A stretch of 64,000 nt of DNA from Margaritifera margaritifera (GCA_029931535.1 JAQPZY010001129.1:248001-312000); one strand, 5' to 3'; counted from the first letter of the stretch, positions 11,086 through 22,894 are shown. Notes: a model not told the origin generated them from the letters alone. A program made the numbers and translations.

Positions 11086-11277
11086 TAACTGAGTTGACGG
11101 CAGGCCCCTAGAAGTCGCTGGGCCCCTGGCCAACTGCCCTACTGCGAGCCTGTTCAAAGAGATGAATCTCCCAAAGGTATGGAAATTTGCAGAATTATTC
11201 GGAAAAATAGACTCGCCCACGTAAGTAAATATAACTCCACTTTGGTTTGAAACTTGAACAAGATGACAATATTAGAA

Positions 11278-11390
11278 ACCCCCTGTCGACGATCAGGTTA
11301 GAAATTATAAATTGATGAATGAAATTACTAAGTTTTGTGTATTTTTTATATCCTAGATGCTTTTAGTTTTAAAAATCGGAATTGGAGTAC
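11278..11390 (+). repeat. Direct repeat, right copy (partner 7815-7920)
   Basis: Matches the left copy over about 100 bases, including the flanking CCCCTG start and the TTTTTTATAT(T/C)CT block, and is followed by a G-run at 11399-11410. Confidence 0.8.
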
Positions 11391-13405
11391 AAACTGTCGG
11401 GGGGGGGGGTGAATACTTTAACATGAACTGATACACCTAACAAATTTTATTTGAAAGATTCTTGTCTTAGTGATGTCAAAAACGATCAATTTTCCTCTAC
11501 TAATCATTCTTCAAAATTAGAACAAAATGTAATCCTTCTATTAGATTTTGTGCACTATCTTCACCAATAATATTATCAAAATATGTTGAATATATATCGA
11601 TGTCAGCCCTGAATCCATCTTTACCATGAAATAATAGATAGAAGGCTCGTCCTTTTATTATTTTACGAGAGAGAGAGAGAGAGAGAGAGATGTTATAACG
11701 TAAACTTTACTCTGTAATACTTTGAGATGACGCCCAAGATTCCATCTCATAACAAATGGCTTGCACTATATATCGCTCATAAACTGCGTATAAAAACTGA
11801 TTTCTTCTAGAAGAATAAATTACTATGTATTAAAACTATTTCATCCCATCGGTAACAGCAAGTAGATAGTCTTTTATTATCACAGGAAGTGATGCGAAAT
11901 CATCAACGTACGCTCTCACGAAGCCTACCTGCCATTTGCGCCTTAGATTACTATTTGTGATTTGTCACGTGACCATATTATCCCAGTCAAGCCCTATTTT
12001 TAGATGAGGGAACTGTTACGTGCGTGGAAATTTAACCGTCTTTAAAAAAGACTTTAGGCCTTTTTACATTGAACACATCTTAATATCACAATTTTTCGAA
12101 ATTTCGAATCAATCAGAAAAAACAATTGCAAAGTAAAAAAATTTAAAAATTATAGAGTAGTGCCGCTTTAAGTTATACATCGTCAATTTTTTGGGACACT
12201 GAACTTGAGCTTAAGGTCTGTGGTAAAACGTTTTCGATAATATATGGCCAGATCTGCTGCCACATAAAGTTCCAACAGCCTAGGGTTTATACTATTCGTT
12301 TTCCTTTTACTCAAAATCAAACTGCATATGGATTCAGGTTAGAATCATTCCTTCCGGGTCAGTACCCACGAATGTAGTCCCAGTCTATATTTAGAGCCTT
12401 TTTTCCTCTCTCATTTTGGTGGTGATACTTGAGTTTGATTTAGGCATTATTGGTGCCGATTTAAAGGAAATTGCCTTTTCTTTAGAATATGAGCAATATG
12501 GTGTGGTTGTCTGTGTGTATTTTGACGACAGTGCACAGTGAGTAAGGAGGCATTGGTACTGGTTAGGAAGTGTGTCTGTGACCCATTGTACTTTGTTTGT
12601 TTACAGTCCAGACTCTCAAAAAAAAAAAATGCTGGATAACCTATGACAAGAACTGCACCGTGAGTTCATCTTTGAAGATATTTGAGATTAACTTATGATT
12701 TATTAGGATTTGGACACACTAGAAAGTTCAGTATTGACAAACAAATGTAGGGACTATATAGGAAACATAATTGTGATCTGAGTCCATATAACCTGATCTG
12801 CCGGCGCATTGGGCACATGACGGTCTTCTTTGGATGTATTTTATGTAAGGATTGAATGTTACGTTTTGAGTGTTATTGATGTGATAAATGCAGTAGCTCA
12901 CGTGCAAATTGCACGAATCGCGTTTTGCGGTAGATTTTAAGTGTATGCTACTGCGTTCATTACAATATAATTGCTCAAAAAGTAATATCCCATCTTTATA
13001 TTTACATTTTTATTTCATGTAGTTTTAAAATTAAGATATTTATTTTGCAGGGTATCGGTTTTGTCGGTTGTTAAATCTGAACTTTGAATCCTGCCTCGGC
13101 AATTAGATTGTAGCTGGGGTTTTTTTTACATTTATTTGCGTTTGGTTGTGGTCTGGTACCCGTACAGTTTTCTTCCCAACGAATGAGGTACAAGTCAATT
13201 AAAAATAATAGTAACACACCATTCGGGTCACGCGTCAACTGCATTCGTGAGCAAAAATGAAGAACAGTTTCGTCTCCTATTATATATATGGAAAATACAT
13301 AGTAAACGCAAATATATACATGAGTATACGGTACTACTAATATTTTGATTACACAGATCAATGTCATATATTATTGTATTTCAGAATAAATGAGACTTAA
13401 TATGA
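11391..13405. other. No gene recognised; (GA)n at about 11665-11690
   Basis: About 2 kb of mostly unique AT-rich DNA with a short G-run, a (GA)n run and an A-run near 12618-12629. Open frames such as 13071-13367 (minus) show no family motif. Confidence 0.45.
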
Positions 13406-13409
13406 TTAA

Positions 13410-13580
13410 GTCTGAGTGATGGTGATGAGCTTTTAATAAGTCAGAAGACCTTTTCATTATAGGAATTCATGCAACGCAAAGCTGTACAAATAAGATATAT
13501 TTGCTGTGTTTCTGTTTGGTTCAGGTCAAGGTTGTTGCAGCTTGACACGGGGGCGTGACCTCTTTGCATTCGATTCTCAT
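13410..13580 (+). repeat. Dispersed repeat, partner of 5040-5210
   Basis: Same ordered blocks as the 5.0-kb copy. The right part of this copy is the first unit of the tandem duplication that follows. Confidence 0.55.
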
Positions 13581-13789
13581 ATTTGCATTTTGCGTTGGTA
13601 TATCACCATCATCTATCGCTATACAAGAACACACAACGACGAAGATATATTGGCCGTGTTTCTGTTTGGTTCAGGTCAAGGTTTTTGCAGCTTGACACTG
13701 GGGCGTGACCTCTTTGCATTCGATTCTCATATTTGCATTTTGCGTTGGTGTATCACCATCATCTATCGCTATACAAGAACACACAACGA

Positions 13790-13790
<1 letters not shown>
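13490..13790 (+). repeat. 150-bp tandem duplication
   Basis: Two nearly identical 150-bp units; TTTCTGTTTGGTTCAGGTCA begins at 13509 and again at 13659. Few differences are visible, so the duplication is recent. The second unit runs straight into a poly(A) tract. Confidence 0.9.

Positions 13791-13824
<34 letters not shown>
13791..13824 (+). repeat. Poly(A) tract
   Basis: About 33 consecutive A residues directly after the duplicated unit. It could be a retroposon tail or simple slippage. Confidence 0.9.
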
Positions 13825-13825
<1 letters not shown>

Positions 13826-14357
13826 GCAATAACTAGTACAGTATACTATTTTTCACAATGACACGAAACAGTAAAAAAAAAAAGATTCATTGGTGCAGTT
13901 ACACTGAAATCAATTAGCATATCGAACACAAAACAAAAAATTAAATTCTTTACACAATATAAATAACGCTACTAATCCAAATCGTATTAAATTCAAGTTT
14001 TCACAAAGGTAACAGAATATCAGTATCTAGAGGCGATTCATATTTGCTTACATGGTTGGACGGCATAAAAGTATGGCCAAAGCTAAATGTGTTGAAAAAC
14101 AATACTAAAGAGAATAAAAGTGCTAATTTGTTGATTTCAAACATACAAATATAGCCCACAATGATTTAAAAAAAGAGAGATTATATTGAGATAAGTAGCA
14201 TCAGACCTAATAGCAAGATTATTAATTCTGTGTAGTATGAGAAAGGAATAAATTCCGTATGTCATATGGATAAATATGTAGTTAAGCCCCCTTCTTCTCT
14301 AATATATTTTAGTAACGTATATGCTGGTGTGTTTACTTGAAAATACTTATTTACCCA
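13825..14357. other. No gene recognised
   Basis: AT-rich unique sequence with no motif. Confidence 0.45.
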
Positions 14358-14391
14358 AGAGAGAGAGAGACAGAGAGAAAGAGAGAGAGAA
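14358..14391 (+). repeat. (GA)n microsatellite, interrupted
   Basis: GAGA runs broken by a C and an AA. Confidence 0.9.
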
Positions 14392-14507
14392 GCATGAGTA
14401 TCCTTTGTGTTTATATGAGCGATAATACTCTGTACATTTTCTATATAGTATAGGCCTCAAAGGCGATCAGTTATACTCAACTAATGGAGTTACCACTATA
14501 CATAATG

Positions 14508-14685
<178 letters not shown>

Positions 14686-14779
14686 TGCTAGACCTCTATA
14701 CTTGCCTGTTAAATGGTCATGGTCAGGCACATTTTGTGTGTGCGCTTCTTATTCTTTTCTCACAGATGTAACATACAAT

Positions 14780-15930
14780 TGTTGAGTTAAAATGTACTTC
14801 ATCTACCTCTGTGAACACCATATGTTTTGTGTTTTATGGGTCTTTTTTCTCCATCGACTAGTTTTGCAACCTTTCCCAACGCATTGTCCAATACTTCAAT
14901 ACAATCTGTTCCTCTTTGAAAGTTTTATTTATATCCCTTGTAGATTCGTTTAACATACAAAGAAAACCCTGATGCAACGTAAGTATCTGTTTTTATTGTA
15001 TCCGTGCTTCACACCTCTGGCACAATATTATATCAAGTTGGTTGTCAATTTCACTTTTCATAAGTACGATGATACTTTTAAAATCACAATAAAAACATAC
15101 AAAATTTGTAATGTGTGCTGATTTTTTCAAATAATTTTACAACTGGACCCACTTTATGCGTTATGTCTATCGAGTTATCTACATTGTAGCATATTATTTT
15201 GTGTTCTGATAATTTTTCTGATGTAATGAAACACTTCAAGCAGTTTGTTTACAAAGGTCTATTTTATGTTAACTTTCATCTTTGTAAATCATTCGGTCCA
15301 TCATATTGAAATAATATAATGAATGTATCAGCGTGTCTTTCTCACTCTATTTCAGTTGTTTTAACAGATTTAATATAGGTTCTTTCTATTTCATCTGGTA
15401 CAGCGCTGTTTTCGCCCCGTCTAATATTTCATACACATTGACAGGTATATCAAATTTATTTTCAATTTTCCTGATGTACTCAACATCTATCAAACCAATG
15501 AGTCTATCTCTCAAAATTGTATTTTAATGTCCTCTGATGATCTTTTGTTCCACATCATAAAAGAAGCACTTAGTGTCTTTATGTTCTACATTCATACAAG
15601 CTTTTTTGCTCTTAACCAATACAGGCAAATTTATGTACGAATATCCTCTGAGCGGCTATTACGTCAAACATCCATCTTTGACTTTCGCTTATTTCCTGTC
15701 AAAATTTTGTATGTAAAAGTCAAAAAAAACGTTCAGTTACATTATTAATTCATCTCTATTTAATATATTCATAGGCTTTTTCTCTGTGGTGACAAACTTA
15801 TATACTAACTTGTTCACCTTCTTGAATGGGATTCTTCATAAATCTGACCATTACGTCTAGTTGTACCTCTAGAGAGATAAATTGTCATTTTGTTTCGAAT
15901 AACAATCTTCTTCAAATATGGCTCCATGTC
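14780..15930 (-). pseudogene. Second Polinton DNA polymerase B, N-terminal fragment
   Basis: Decayed N-terminal part of a Polinton-type polymerase B on the minus strand. The block at about 15600-15640 reads K-A-C-M-N-V-E-H-K-D-T-K-C-F, the Asn-x-x-x-Lys-Asp-x-x-Cys-Phe box typical of the N-terminal domain. About 15440-15480 reads F-D-I-P-V-N-V-Y. About 15190-15245 reads C-L-K-C-F then E-H-K-I-I-C, the Cys/His cluster that precedes the exonuclease domain. About 14930-15000 resembles the S-G-F-S-L-Y block of the exonuclease region. Stops and frameshifts are frequent. This is the part of the gene missing from the 0-0.6 kb fragment, but it lies 15 kb away in the opposite orientation, so it is a separate insertion or a rearranged piece. 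No other Polinton gene was seen next to it. Confidence 0.6.
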
Positions 15931-15944
15931 ACCTGTATACATTT

Positions 15945-15947
<3 letters not shown>

Positions 15948-16020
<73 letters not shown>
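15948..16020 (+). repeat. (TA)n microsatellite 1
   Basis: Uninterrupted AT dinucleotide run of about 73 bases, directly bordering LINE A coding sequence. Confidence 0.98.
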
Positions 16021-16023
<3 letters not shown>

Positions 16024-16174
16024 CTACGGTTATATTTATACTTGAACATGGTGTGTTACCAAAATCTTGGAGAAATGGTATTATACAACCAGCACACAAG
16101 AGAAAAGGTAATGCTGGAGACCCATCACATTATCATCCAACTGTAGCCTTTAATTGTCTTGGTAAGTTATTTAC
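16021..16174 (+). pseudogene. LINE A reverse transcriptase, first fragment
   Basis: Fragment of a non-LTR retrotransposon reverse transcriptase. It reads through an H-G-V-L-P-K-S-W-R-N-G-I-I-Q-P start (RT motif 0/1 region), a G-D-P-S-H-Y block and C-L-G-K-L-F, the usual order at the beginning of the RT domain. The reading frame stops being LINE A at 16174, where the younger LINE B begins, and continues in frame at 17926. The last 11 bases (16164-16174) are the left target-site duplication. Its upstream part is replaced by (TA)n. Confidence 0.75.
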
Positions 16175-17914
16175 CTTCAGAAGTTATACCAGCAGAAGCC
16201 TACAAAACTGGAGTCCAGCACATGGCACAGAAACTGACTGAACTCTTCCAATCTATGTGGACTCAAGGAACAATACCCCAGGAATACAAGTGTGCATCAA
16301 TTGGACACTTATAAGGGGAAAGGCCACAGACAATCCTGCGACACTCACAGGGGCATCTTCTTGCTGTCAATAGCCGGCAAAATCCTCGCCACAATTCTGT
16401 TCAATCGCCTTGTGCATCACATTGATCAAGGGCTCGTGCCTGAGAGTTATTGTGGCTTCAGGAAAGGACGAGGGACCACAGACAGGGTGTTTGCAGATCG
16501 TCAACTCCAGGAGAAACGACAGGAACAGAACTCCAACTTGTACACGACATTCATCTACCTGACAAAAGTCTTTGACACTGTCAGTCGTGGAGGCCTCTGG
16601 AAAATCACAGCAAAATTTGGTTGCTCAGAGAAATTCATCGTGATGATTTCGCAATTTCACGATGGCATGCTTGCTCATGTCGTGGACGATTGTGAGTCAT
16701 CTAAACCATTCCCAGTCACCAGTGGAGTAAAGCAAGGCTGTGTGTTGGCTCCAGCCCTCTTCAGTAGGATGCTCTTTGCAATGCTTACTGATGCCTTCCG
16801 TGACTATGACACTGGGAGCGACATCAGATACCGGACTGATGGCAAGCTCTTCAATATGAGAAGACTACGGGAAAGGACGAAGTTACAGGAAGTGATTATT
16901 AGTGATCTCCTATTTGCCGCCGACTGTTCCCTGAATGCCAAATCTGAGTCTGACATGCAACAGAGTATGGACCATTTCTCTTCATCTTGTCACAATTTCA
17001 GTCTCACATTCAGTATCAAGAAGACAGAGGTGATGCACCAAACTGCACCAGGAAGGCCTTACGTAGAGACTACCATCACAGTAAATAGCCAAACCTTCTT
17101 GGCAATGGTCAAGTTCACCTATCTCGGCAACACACTGTCACATGCGGTCCACATCGATCATGGCATCAATGCCTGAATTGCTAAAGCAAGTGTGCCCTTT
17201 GGCGTACTAAGGACAAATGTGTGGGAGCGCAGAGACATCAGTCTACAAACAAAACCTAAGGTCTACAAAGCGATTGTGTTGCCGACCCTGCTGTATGCAT
17301 GCGAACCATGGACGGTGTACAGACGCCATGCAAAGAAGCTGAACCATTTTCACATGGGCTGCCTGAGGAAACTGATACGGATAAGATGGCAGGACATGGT
17401 ACCAGACACCAAGGTTCTCACACGGGCAGGCATTTCAAGCATCCACACTCTGCTAATGACATCATCGATGAAATGGGCGTGCTGGCCACGTCAACAGGAT
17501 GTCAGAAGCAAACTACCAAAAAAGATCTTCTACGGCGAGCTGAAGGAGGGAAAGCGATCTCAGGGTGGTCAGAAGAGACTCTTCAAAGATTCCCTCAAGT
17601 AATCCTTGAAACACTTCAACATTGACCCTGAGTCTTGGGAAGATCTCGCAGAGGATCGCTCCACCTGGCGCAGTCTCATCCATACTGGATCTACAGACTT
17701 TGAACTGAGGAGCAATTACAGAGGCAGTACAGAAGCGCGAGCAGCATAAATCTCAGAACTGCAGCACGTCCTCTATTGGTCAAGCAAACCCAAGCGGCAT
17801 CTACTGTCAAGTGTGTCCAGAGCACAAATTGGCTCGATCAGCCACTCACGTACTCACAGAAACCAAACCAGTTAGTGATGTCATGGTCATCTTTGAACTC
17901 GAATGACGAACAAC
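16175..17914 (+). mobile_element. LINE B, copy 1 (5'-truncated non-LTR retrotransposon)
   Basis: A 1.74-kb LINE fragment of the lineage often mis-annotated as craniofacial development protein 2-like, inserted in LINE A. The RT region reads F-R-K-G-R-G-T (about 16460), a V-F-D-T-V-S-R catalytic-box equivalent (about 16570), G-V-K-Q-G-C-V-L-A-P (about 16725) and then F-A-A-D at 16915-16926 where F-A-D-D is expected, so the enzyme is dead. After an in-frame TGA at 17174-17176 the C-terminal part continues (17192-17602) with the W-T-V-Y-R-R-H-A-K-K-L block and a K-R-S-Q-G-G-Q-K-R segment. The 3' end is CGAACAAC-like without poly(A). The 11-bp duplication AAGTTATTT(A/G)C flanks it at 16164-16174 and 17915-17925. 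Confidence 0.9.
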
Positions 17915-17925
17915 AAGTTATTTGC

Positions 17926-18180
17926 ATGTGCTTTAAATTCATGGCTGTCAAAATTGTTTAATGATAATAAGTTAATTCAAGAAAACCAAGTAGGTTTTCG
18001 TAATGGGTAATCTACTTCTAATAGCATATTTATATTACATGCTTTGATGGATATTTTGAGGGATAGAAACCAATGAAGCTTTATTATGCATTTATAGATT
18101 TTGTGGGGCTTTTCGATATAATTTTGACAACATGGGTTATGGCAAAAACTGTTTAATTTTGGTATAGTTGGTAATTATCT

Positions 18181-18183
<3 letters not shown>
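17926..18183 (+). pseudogene. LINE A reverse transcriptase, second fragment
   Basis: Continues LINE A after the LINE B insertion: W-L-S-K-L-F-N-D, then E-N-Q-V-G-F-R-N-G, a stop, then a degenerate catalytic-region stretch with a G-L-W-Q-K-L-F-N-F-G end. Joining both sides minus one target duplication restores a continuous frame, which proves the nesting. The block ends at a (TA)n tract, and the next RT motifs, including the Y/F-A-D-D box, are absent. Confidence 0.75.

Positions 18184-18255
<72 letters not shown>
18184..18255 (+). repeat. (TA)n microsatellite 2
   Basis: AT run of about 71 bases inside LINE A, at the place where the central palm of the RT is missing. Confidence 0.98.
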
Positions 18256-18680
18256 CAACAAACAGACACGTGTAAGACAGTACTGCTGTTCTGTAGGTAT
18301 TAAAATGACTTAGAAAATCACCCATTAATTTCACCTATCCTTTTATATGGATCTGAAGTTTGGTGATTAGAGAATACAGATTTGATGGAAGAACTATAAG
18401 TTACAAAATAGCACTCAACGTATGCTGTTGTATGGAGCTAGGCAGATTACCGTTATAAATATTTGTCCAAATCTGAATTATGGATTTTGTGTAAGATTAC
18501 TACTAGGAAAATCGTCAAAATTGTCATTTCGCTCTTACAGGTTAATACGACAGCATTATAATCAGGTGCATAAGCATCAATCGATATCCTATTTAGAAAA
18601 CTATTTTAATTAAGTTGGATTGAGTGCTATTTGGCATAACGACTCATTCCCTAGGAAGTTCAATGTTATAAATAAAATTT
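18256..18680 (+). pseudogene. LINE A C-terminal fragment
   Basis: The part of the ORF downstream of the RT. It reads I-L-L-Y-G-S-E-V-W (about 18330-18360), the usual block after the thumb, then a stretch ending L-G-L-S-A-I-W-H-N in the 18610-18640 area, typical of the C-terminal region of this type of LINE. Several stops and frameshifts are present. A short A-run at 18676-18690 may mark decay near its end. Confidence 0.6.
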
Positions 18681-18855
18681 TTAAAAAAAAACATTTTTAA
18701 AATTAGTTTGTACAGTCTTGGGATTCATATATCTGCAATTCATCTGCATCAATTACTTATAGAATCTTCAAACACGATTATTGTCAGGAGCCGTATTTGA
18801 CAACGTTTCCCACACGTTTATCAGTTATATTTGCAAAATTCCGCATAAGTAATCA

Positions 18856-18930
18856 CAGGGCCGGATTAAGGTTTTACAGGGCACGGGGCACTTAAGATGG
18901 GGGGGGGGGGGCCTTGTGGCCTTGTCCACA
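18856..18930 (+). mobile_element. Left terminal region of hAT (Zaphod-like) element
   Basis: Begins with CAGGGCCGGATTAAGG, a terminal sequence type seen in hAT elements of the DUF4371 group, followed by GC-rich sequence and a G-run (18901-18910). The transposase that follows runs on the minus strand, so this is the end downstream of the gene. The matching right end was not found. Confidence 0.55.
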
Positions 18931-18958
18931 TGGCCAGCGCATACAATCAAAAGCATGG

Positions 18959-18959
<1 letters not shown>

Positions 18960-19029
<70 letters not shown>
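18960..19029 (+). repeat. (TA)n microsatellite 3
   Basis: AT run of about 70 bases between the hAT end and the transposase gene; open frames across it on both strands are artefacts. Confidence 0.98.
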
Positions 19030-19030
<1 letters not shown>

Positions 19031-19165
19031 TTGTGAGTGTGATACTTGTATTGGTTAATATTAAAAAGCAGTCCGACCAAATTTATAACTACTTTAATCA
19101 TTCAAACTGTGAACAAATAGCAAGACATTTTTTCCCATAAATCAGTTTTACTCTTTGATCACAAA

Positions 19166-19250
19166 AACGATACATGTAGACATACCTTTAAAAAAAACAT
19201 ACATGTAGACATACCTTTAAAAAAAACATACATGTAGACATACCTTTAAA
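19166..19250 (+). repeat. Three-copy 28-bp tandem repeat
   Basis: ACATGTAGACATACCTTTAA plus an A-run repeated three times with almost no change. Confidence 0.9.
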
Positions 19251-19464
19251 GTATTAAGATATGTAATATTATGTATTGATTACATATAGTGTAAATTACT
19301 GTAGACGTTTTGAACATAAACTGTCATCCATTTTTAATAAACTACAAAAGTACAGAAATTTGTATTTCACTTTAGTTTCCAAGAGACATAGGTTATATTG
19401 TCTTAGGAGCACATCTCGATACAGATTTCAAAATGTAGTCTACTATGTAGATATGTAACAAAGT

Positions 19465-21300
19465 CATGTGTTCTTATTTTAGCATCGGCAAAGTTTTGAA
19501 TGATGATTTCGAAGGAGATTCCTCGCATCAGTTCACTCTCAATGCTCAGCAGTTTCAATGTCTTTAGCCGCTCATCCCGTATTGTTGATCGCAGGTTGTT
19601 TAATTATAAGTGTTAATTTGCTGAACGAATGCTCTCCTGAGCAGTTGTGACCATTAAACAAACGCACATTCTCAGAGAAACAGATACATTAGGAACACCA
19701 TCGATCCCTTGTTCGTACAAAAGCTTAGCTTGTGATGATGGTGTGTGACAACCTCTTCCTTTGGCGAACTGTACAAACCGAATCAGTTCTTGATGATATA
19801 CTTCTTTGTCTGCATGTTGTGGATAATGCACAGTCAATTTTAAAGCCTTTTCCTTTATTTATCTGTCCGTCATTATACAAGAGCTTAACACAACCTTGAA
19901 ACGATCCTCGATAACTGTGTACGCAGCAAATCTATCATTCTATGCAATTTTAAGGCAATCAATTATACGCAAGTATGTCTCCACACTAAATTTCTCTCTT
20001 CCGGATAATACTGTTCCTTCCGACTCCTCACTATCCACATTTCTTTTTTTCCTTGCACGAGTTACTTTGTAGTCTGATCTACAACATGCTGTTTGTGCTT
20101 CCCACTCAACGTTATCAAAACGTTCACGCAGTGTATCTAAGAAATAAACAAGGGAAGTTAGCAAATTTACAGCAAATTTAAGAGCAATGGTTGTGGATTG
20201 CAGTGATTTGTTTGTTGTGTTAAATCTTAAAAGAATGGTGTTCCAGAAATTACATATAAACGTTGTTTTCATCAAATCCATTGTCTTAGACAATGAGTCA
20301 GCGTCATTGTTTCTTGTTTATCATCAGCAATTTCATCCAATGCATATTGAATGCTTTTGTATCCTTTGGATAAAGCTGCCGTTGCATCTGTAAGAACAGA
20401 TTATTTCTGAGAGGGACTTCACTGTAAGTCCCTTCCCGTTCCCCTGCTCCAGATGTTTCATTAGAACAGACCAACGATGGGTGGATGCAGAAAAAAATTG
20501 GTAAATGTTTGTCACAAAACCAAAGAAGCTTACAGTTTGTACACAGCAATCAGCAGCATTGATCCAGCAAGGTTCAAGGAATGCGCTGTGCATGGCGCAA
20601 ACACGGCCAGTGGATTACATTCCTTGATTCTTGCTTGCATTCCAGAGTATTTTCCAGCCATGTTGCTCGCATTATCATTAGTCTGACCACGGCAATCCAT
20701 AATACCAATTGTGTCTGACTTCAAATAGTCGAACAAGTCATGTGTGAGGTCTGCAGCCTTATGACTTTCAATCTGTACAAATATGAGGAAACTCTCAACG
20801 GGTATGTCATTCAACACATATCGCACAGTAACACTGAGCTGATCAACTTGGGTTAAATTTGGTGTTGAATCGACCGACATTGAGAAATAATTGGAACGTG
20901 AAATTTCCTTGACAATATTATTCTTTTACCTACTTTGCTCTGAGTTCAATGAACTCTTCAAAAATGGTTGATGATAGATATCCTGCCTTGCCTCGTCCGC
21001 TGTTTCCAAAGTCAAGGACGTGTTTTGCCAGAAAAGGGTCAAAATTTTGCTATCAACTCTATACACCCAAGAAAATTGACATTATACTTTGAACCAATAT
21101 TCTCGTCCCTTCCACGAAAAGGTAACCCTCTCTATGCTAAATGTTTGACAACTCTAAAAACTCGACGTAATACTTCACACCGATACCGTTTTCTTTCCAT
21201 AATCTGGCGTTCCTTAATCGCAGTCAATATGACCAGACTTTTAACCACACTCACAGGCTTGCAAAACGCACTTCTGGTGTGCATCACTTTCTTCATGACT
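19465..21300 (-). pseudogene. hAT-family transposase (DUF4371/Zaphod type), decayed
   Basis: Minus-strand remnant of a cut-and-paste transposase related to zinc finger MYM-type/DUF4371 proteins. From the N-terminal side (high coordinates) come a W/Y-R-C-E-V-L-R-R-V block with R-G-L-P-F-R-G (about 21110-21190), N-F-D-P-F-L-A-K-H-V (about 21020-21050), Y-L-S-S-T-I-F-E-E-F-I (about 20960-20990), S-V-D-S-T-P-N with the first catalytic Asp (about 20860-20880), C-R-G-Q-T-N-D-N with the second (about 20680-20700), and C-T-A-H-S-L-N-L (about 20580). The C-terminal dimerisation region reads V-T-T-A-Q-E near 19630-19660 and L-R-S-T-I-R-D-E-R-L at about 19560-19590. Many frameshifts and stops make it inactive. 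With the terminal sequence at 18856 it defines most of one element. Confidence 0.85.
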
Positions 21301-22890
21301 AATTATTATAGCTATATTAGGCTAAGTATTAGACGGTTTAGACCTATATATGGTTTCTTTAAACACATGTATATATAAATCATATTATTACAAATATCCT
21401 AAGGTATATTAATGTGATTTGCTGTTTAATTTTATAAATTTAAACAATCGAAGTAACATTGTGAATTTATAGAGTTTCTATCAAAATTTTTCAGCGTCCG
21501 AGGTAAATAATTTTTATGGTTATTTGTCTCCTTCTGCTTCGTATCTTTATCGCTATCGTCATGCATCACTGTGTGGTCTGAGTTATGTAACGATCTGTTC
21601 TGCTCTGTCGTTAAAAAACTGATACAAATCGTGATTGTTGCCACCGTAAAAGCTACTTATTCAAAGCTTTACAAAATGAATCTCTAAATCATTCTGTTAC
21701 GATATTCCGCTTAAATTCTGTCTTTCCATAAGTTTTAAATTCTCTTCTGGCTTGAGCACGTATTAAAGAGGATTTTTATTTTTTCTTATTTGTTTTTGCA
21801 TTTGTGTAAATACTGAGGTGTCCATTTTGATTTATTAAAGTAGAAATAGTTCAATATATATTTAACTATTTTGTATATGTAGGTGTGTTTATCTTCGACA
21901 TTTAATCTTTGGCCTTTATCATAATTTTAAAAAAATATATTAGCCTCATTGTCTGTAGATTCTGCTTATGAAGGTATTTAATCTAAAGTGCACCACTTAC
22001 CACCCCTAGATGAGGCCAATTTTTTACAGTAGATCTTTATCTACACTCTGCGATCGGACTTTGTATCCAGCGAATTATGAATTTTCTTAGGCCCTCTAGT
22101 GAACGTATTACATACACACAGTGACCGTTTCACGCACTCTTGTGCGTAATTTGTTACATTTTTCTTTGGTTAGTATGCCCTTTATTATTATTTTTTTCAT
22201 GTGACTTCCGAGTGAGGGTATTATGCACACATAGTGACCGCGTCACGCGCTATTTGTCACTATTATTGTTTTCTTTTTAAATGCCTTGTATTTTGTGCAA
22301 ACATTTTAAACCCTTTCCTAATGGCGGAACTTATATGTAGAGACTGCTATAGATAACGAGGTGGTTCTCAATTTATACAGAATAAATTTTCGCCTCTGAT
22401 AAGAACCAAACCGCACGCCTTTCGATCTTTAATTTTGCGCTATAAAGTGAATAAGGTTTATCTGTATTCTAGCAGACGACATTTGATTACGTGTTCGCTT
22501 GCACTCAGTTCAGGGCAATGGAGCAACGCCAGTGAATACTGGTTTTGTGACCTAGTCTTACTGCGCCAGTGAATACTGATTTGTTATTTTAGTGTTGTCG
22601 TATAGCCGTGTTGGTGTGACATGATATTATATTGCGCTAGTAATTTTTCTTATCTCGAACATTTAGTGTTCTCGGCTAAGTATACGAGATTGTTATACAC
22701 AAGAATACTACCGAGTCATCATTGTATATGTCTTACTACTTAAGGAGAATTTTTTAAAAATGAATATCAATAGAAATATTAATTAATATGTTACCAACAC
22801 CAGGTTGAATTTCTTTATCACTTACATTTTTTAAATAAAAAAATAAACTCTTTACACAGCTTATTTCATCGTGCGGGGTTGAATATTTCT
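21301..22890. other. No gene recognised; small duplication at about 22085-22260
   Basis: AT-rich. A segment with GTATTACATACACACAGTGA and a CACGC block recurs in changed form about 112 bp further on. A second short duplication (CGCCAGTGAATACTG) lies at 22513-22576. No coding motif seen. Confidence 0.5.
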
Positions 22891-22894
22891 ACAA

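Noticed and set aside
15826..16241. Tyr-Ile repeat proteins across (TA)n tracts (also near 18900-19140, 28046-28350, 51912-52121, 63659-63844)
   Set aside because: Open frames created by stop-free dinucleotide repeats; present in several frames and on both strands, with no sequence complexity outside the tract.
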